DNA from: DATFLS01 sp964413425
Lineage (GTDB): Bacteria > Fidelibacterota > JAANXI01
NCBI GenBank assembly: GCA_964413425.1
Contig: CAYPST010000055.1
Span: 1-26,581 of the forward strand
Reading direction: 5' to 3'
Length of the DNA: 26,581 nucleotides
In this document: positions 26,208-26,581 of the stretch, piece after piece
Numbering within the stretch: the first letter of the stretch is position 1
Layout: each line of letters begins with the position of its first letter
Program-made: the position numbers and the translations under genes
The notes under the pieces: generated by a model
Told to the model about the DNA's origin: nothing
Databases searched by the model: none
What the model saw: only the letters and a program-made list of their open reading frames with translations

Positions 26208-26384
26208 ATGATAACCGATGAGTTATACTGTGATTGCTGTGGACAGCTTTGGTCGGGCAATCCCGAGGATTATCCCGGGCTCCGAGATACAGAATACATC
26301 ATCTGTTCCTGCGGAAATCTCCTTGCCCGGAAGGAAGACCTGTTTGACGAGGCGCCCTCGGTGATTCAGCCTGCCCAGAAATGA
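26208..26384 (+). CDS. Small cysteine-rich, zinc-ribbon-like protein
   Basis: A 58-aa open frame with the cysteine pattern of a zinc ribbon: Y-C8-D-C10-C11-G-Q-L-W near the N-terminus and I-C33-S-C35-G-N-L-L 21 residues later, then an acidic and Gln/Pro-containing tail. The two similar half-sites (CxCCGxLW and CSCGNLL) are what a metal knuckle pair looks like. There is no signal peptide. A promoter-like pair of boxes lies at 26137-26165. The start is uncertain: AGAGAGG at 26181 is 20 bases upstream and GGAATGG (26191-26197) is 10 bases upstream of ATG 26208; two earlier ATGs (26189, 26194) open only very short frames. I cannot name a family; it may be a metal-binding regulator or a rubredoxin-like fragment. 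Confidence 0.6.
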   Translation: MITDELYCDCCGQLWSGNPEDYPGLRDTEYIICSCGNLLARKEDLFDEAPSVIQPAQK

Positions 26385-26456
26385 CGGAAACCGTTCGCTG
26401 CTCAGCCGGGTTCCGGTGTGATAAGAACCGCTCATATAATTCCGGATTATTATACC

Positions 26457-26522
26457 CTAAGTTGAGCGATACGAGTGCCCCACTGGGGTCCCTCTGGGAC
26501 AGCGAAGTATCGCTGTACTTAG
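26457..26522. repeat. Palindromic element, potential three-way junction
   Basis: An outer stem (26457-26462 with 26517-26522, continued by AGCGATAC 26465-26472 with GTATCGCT 26507-26514) encloses two small hairpins, CCCC-ACT-GGGG and TCCC-TCT-GGGA. The inner TCCCTCTGGGAC word is also found inside the 25656-25783 element. Confidence 0.65.
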
Positions 26523-26581
26523 GTAGAACCCCGACTGAGAAAATGTTTGTTTTCACCGAATGGGTGCGGAACGTCCCGACG

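Overview
This is about 26.6 kb of bacterial chromosome with no rRNA, tRNA, phage, transposase or CRISPR locus. Base composition is balanced and there are many long gaps, often filled with dispersed repeats. Lipoproteins, an OmpP1/FadL-type porin and periplasm-directed proteins indicate a Gram-negative cell envelope. IspG is the short form (about 362 aa) rather than the long form of Bacteroidota and Chlorobiota. Together with the word-like spacer repeats, this suggests an uncultured FCB-group-like lineage (Marinimicrobia, KSB1 or Calditrichota type). That placement is inference and weak.

Layout. 1-404: hairpin and dispersed repeat. 405-2084 (+): secreted M28 peptidase lipoprotein. 2371-7707 (+): two-gene alpha-glucan operon, glgE followed by a trehalose synthase-maltokinase fusion. 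7905-9928 (-): small lipoprotein followed by an OmpP1/FadL porin. 10097-11243: mostly non-coding, with an 11-unit, 21-bp tandem repeat that may encode a heptad-repeat protein on the minus strand. 11268-12698 (+): HDOD protein and an unknown protein. 13121-14932 (-): secreted GH2 glycosidase. 15111-16148 (-): radical SAM protein with a twin-arginine-like leader. 16519-16791 (-): amphi-Trp protein. 17178-17420 (-): plsY remnant with an amber codon in its conserved motif. 17660-20062 (-): a DUF4168-like protein and three unknown proteins. 20657-22195 (-): YifB/ComM ATPase. 22721-23809 (-): ispG. 23982-25574 (-): UspA and a periplasmic TPR protein, translationally coupled. 26208-26384 (+): 58-aa cysteine-rich zinc-ribbon-like protein behind a good promoter.

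How the genes work together. The clearest metabolic unit is the GlgE pathway: TreS interconverts trehalose and maltose, the fused kinase makes maltose-1-phosphate, and GlgE extends alpha-1,4-glucan with it. No branching enzyme (glgB) lies in the window. Other genes are housekeeping (ispG, yifB, uspA) or envelope and polymer-degradation functions.

The most unusual material is between genes: an interlocked A-B-A'-B' pair of perfect inverted repeats (25689-25766) inside a two-copy dispersed element (19330 and 25656), two hairpins with a compensatory base change (19425-19514), the 21-bp minisatellite, a 76-bp repeat in two places, and word-like low-complexity spacers. I did not find a convincing new defence or biosynthetic system. 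The best candidates for something undescribed are these structured repeat families, the leader-bearing radical SAM enzyme and the small zinc-ribbon protein.
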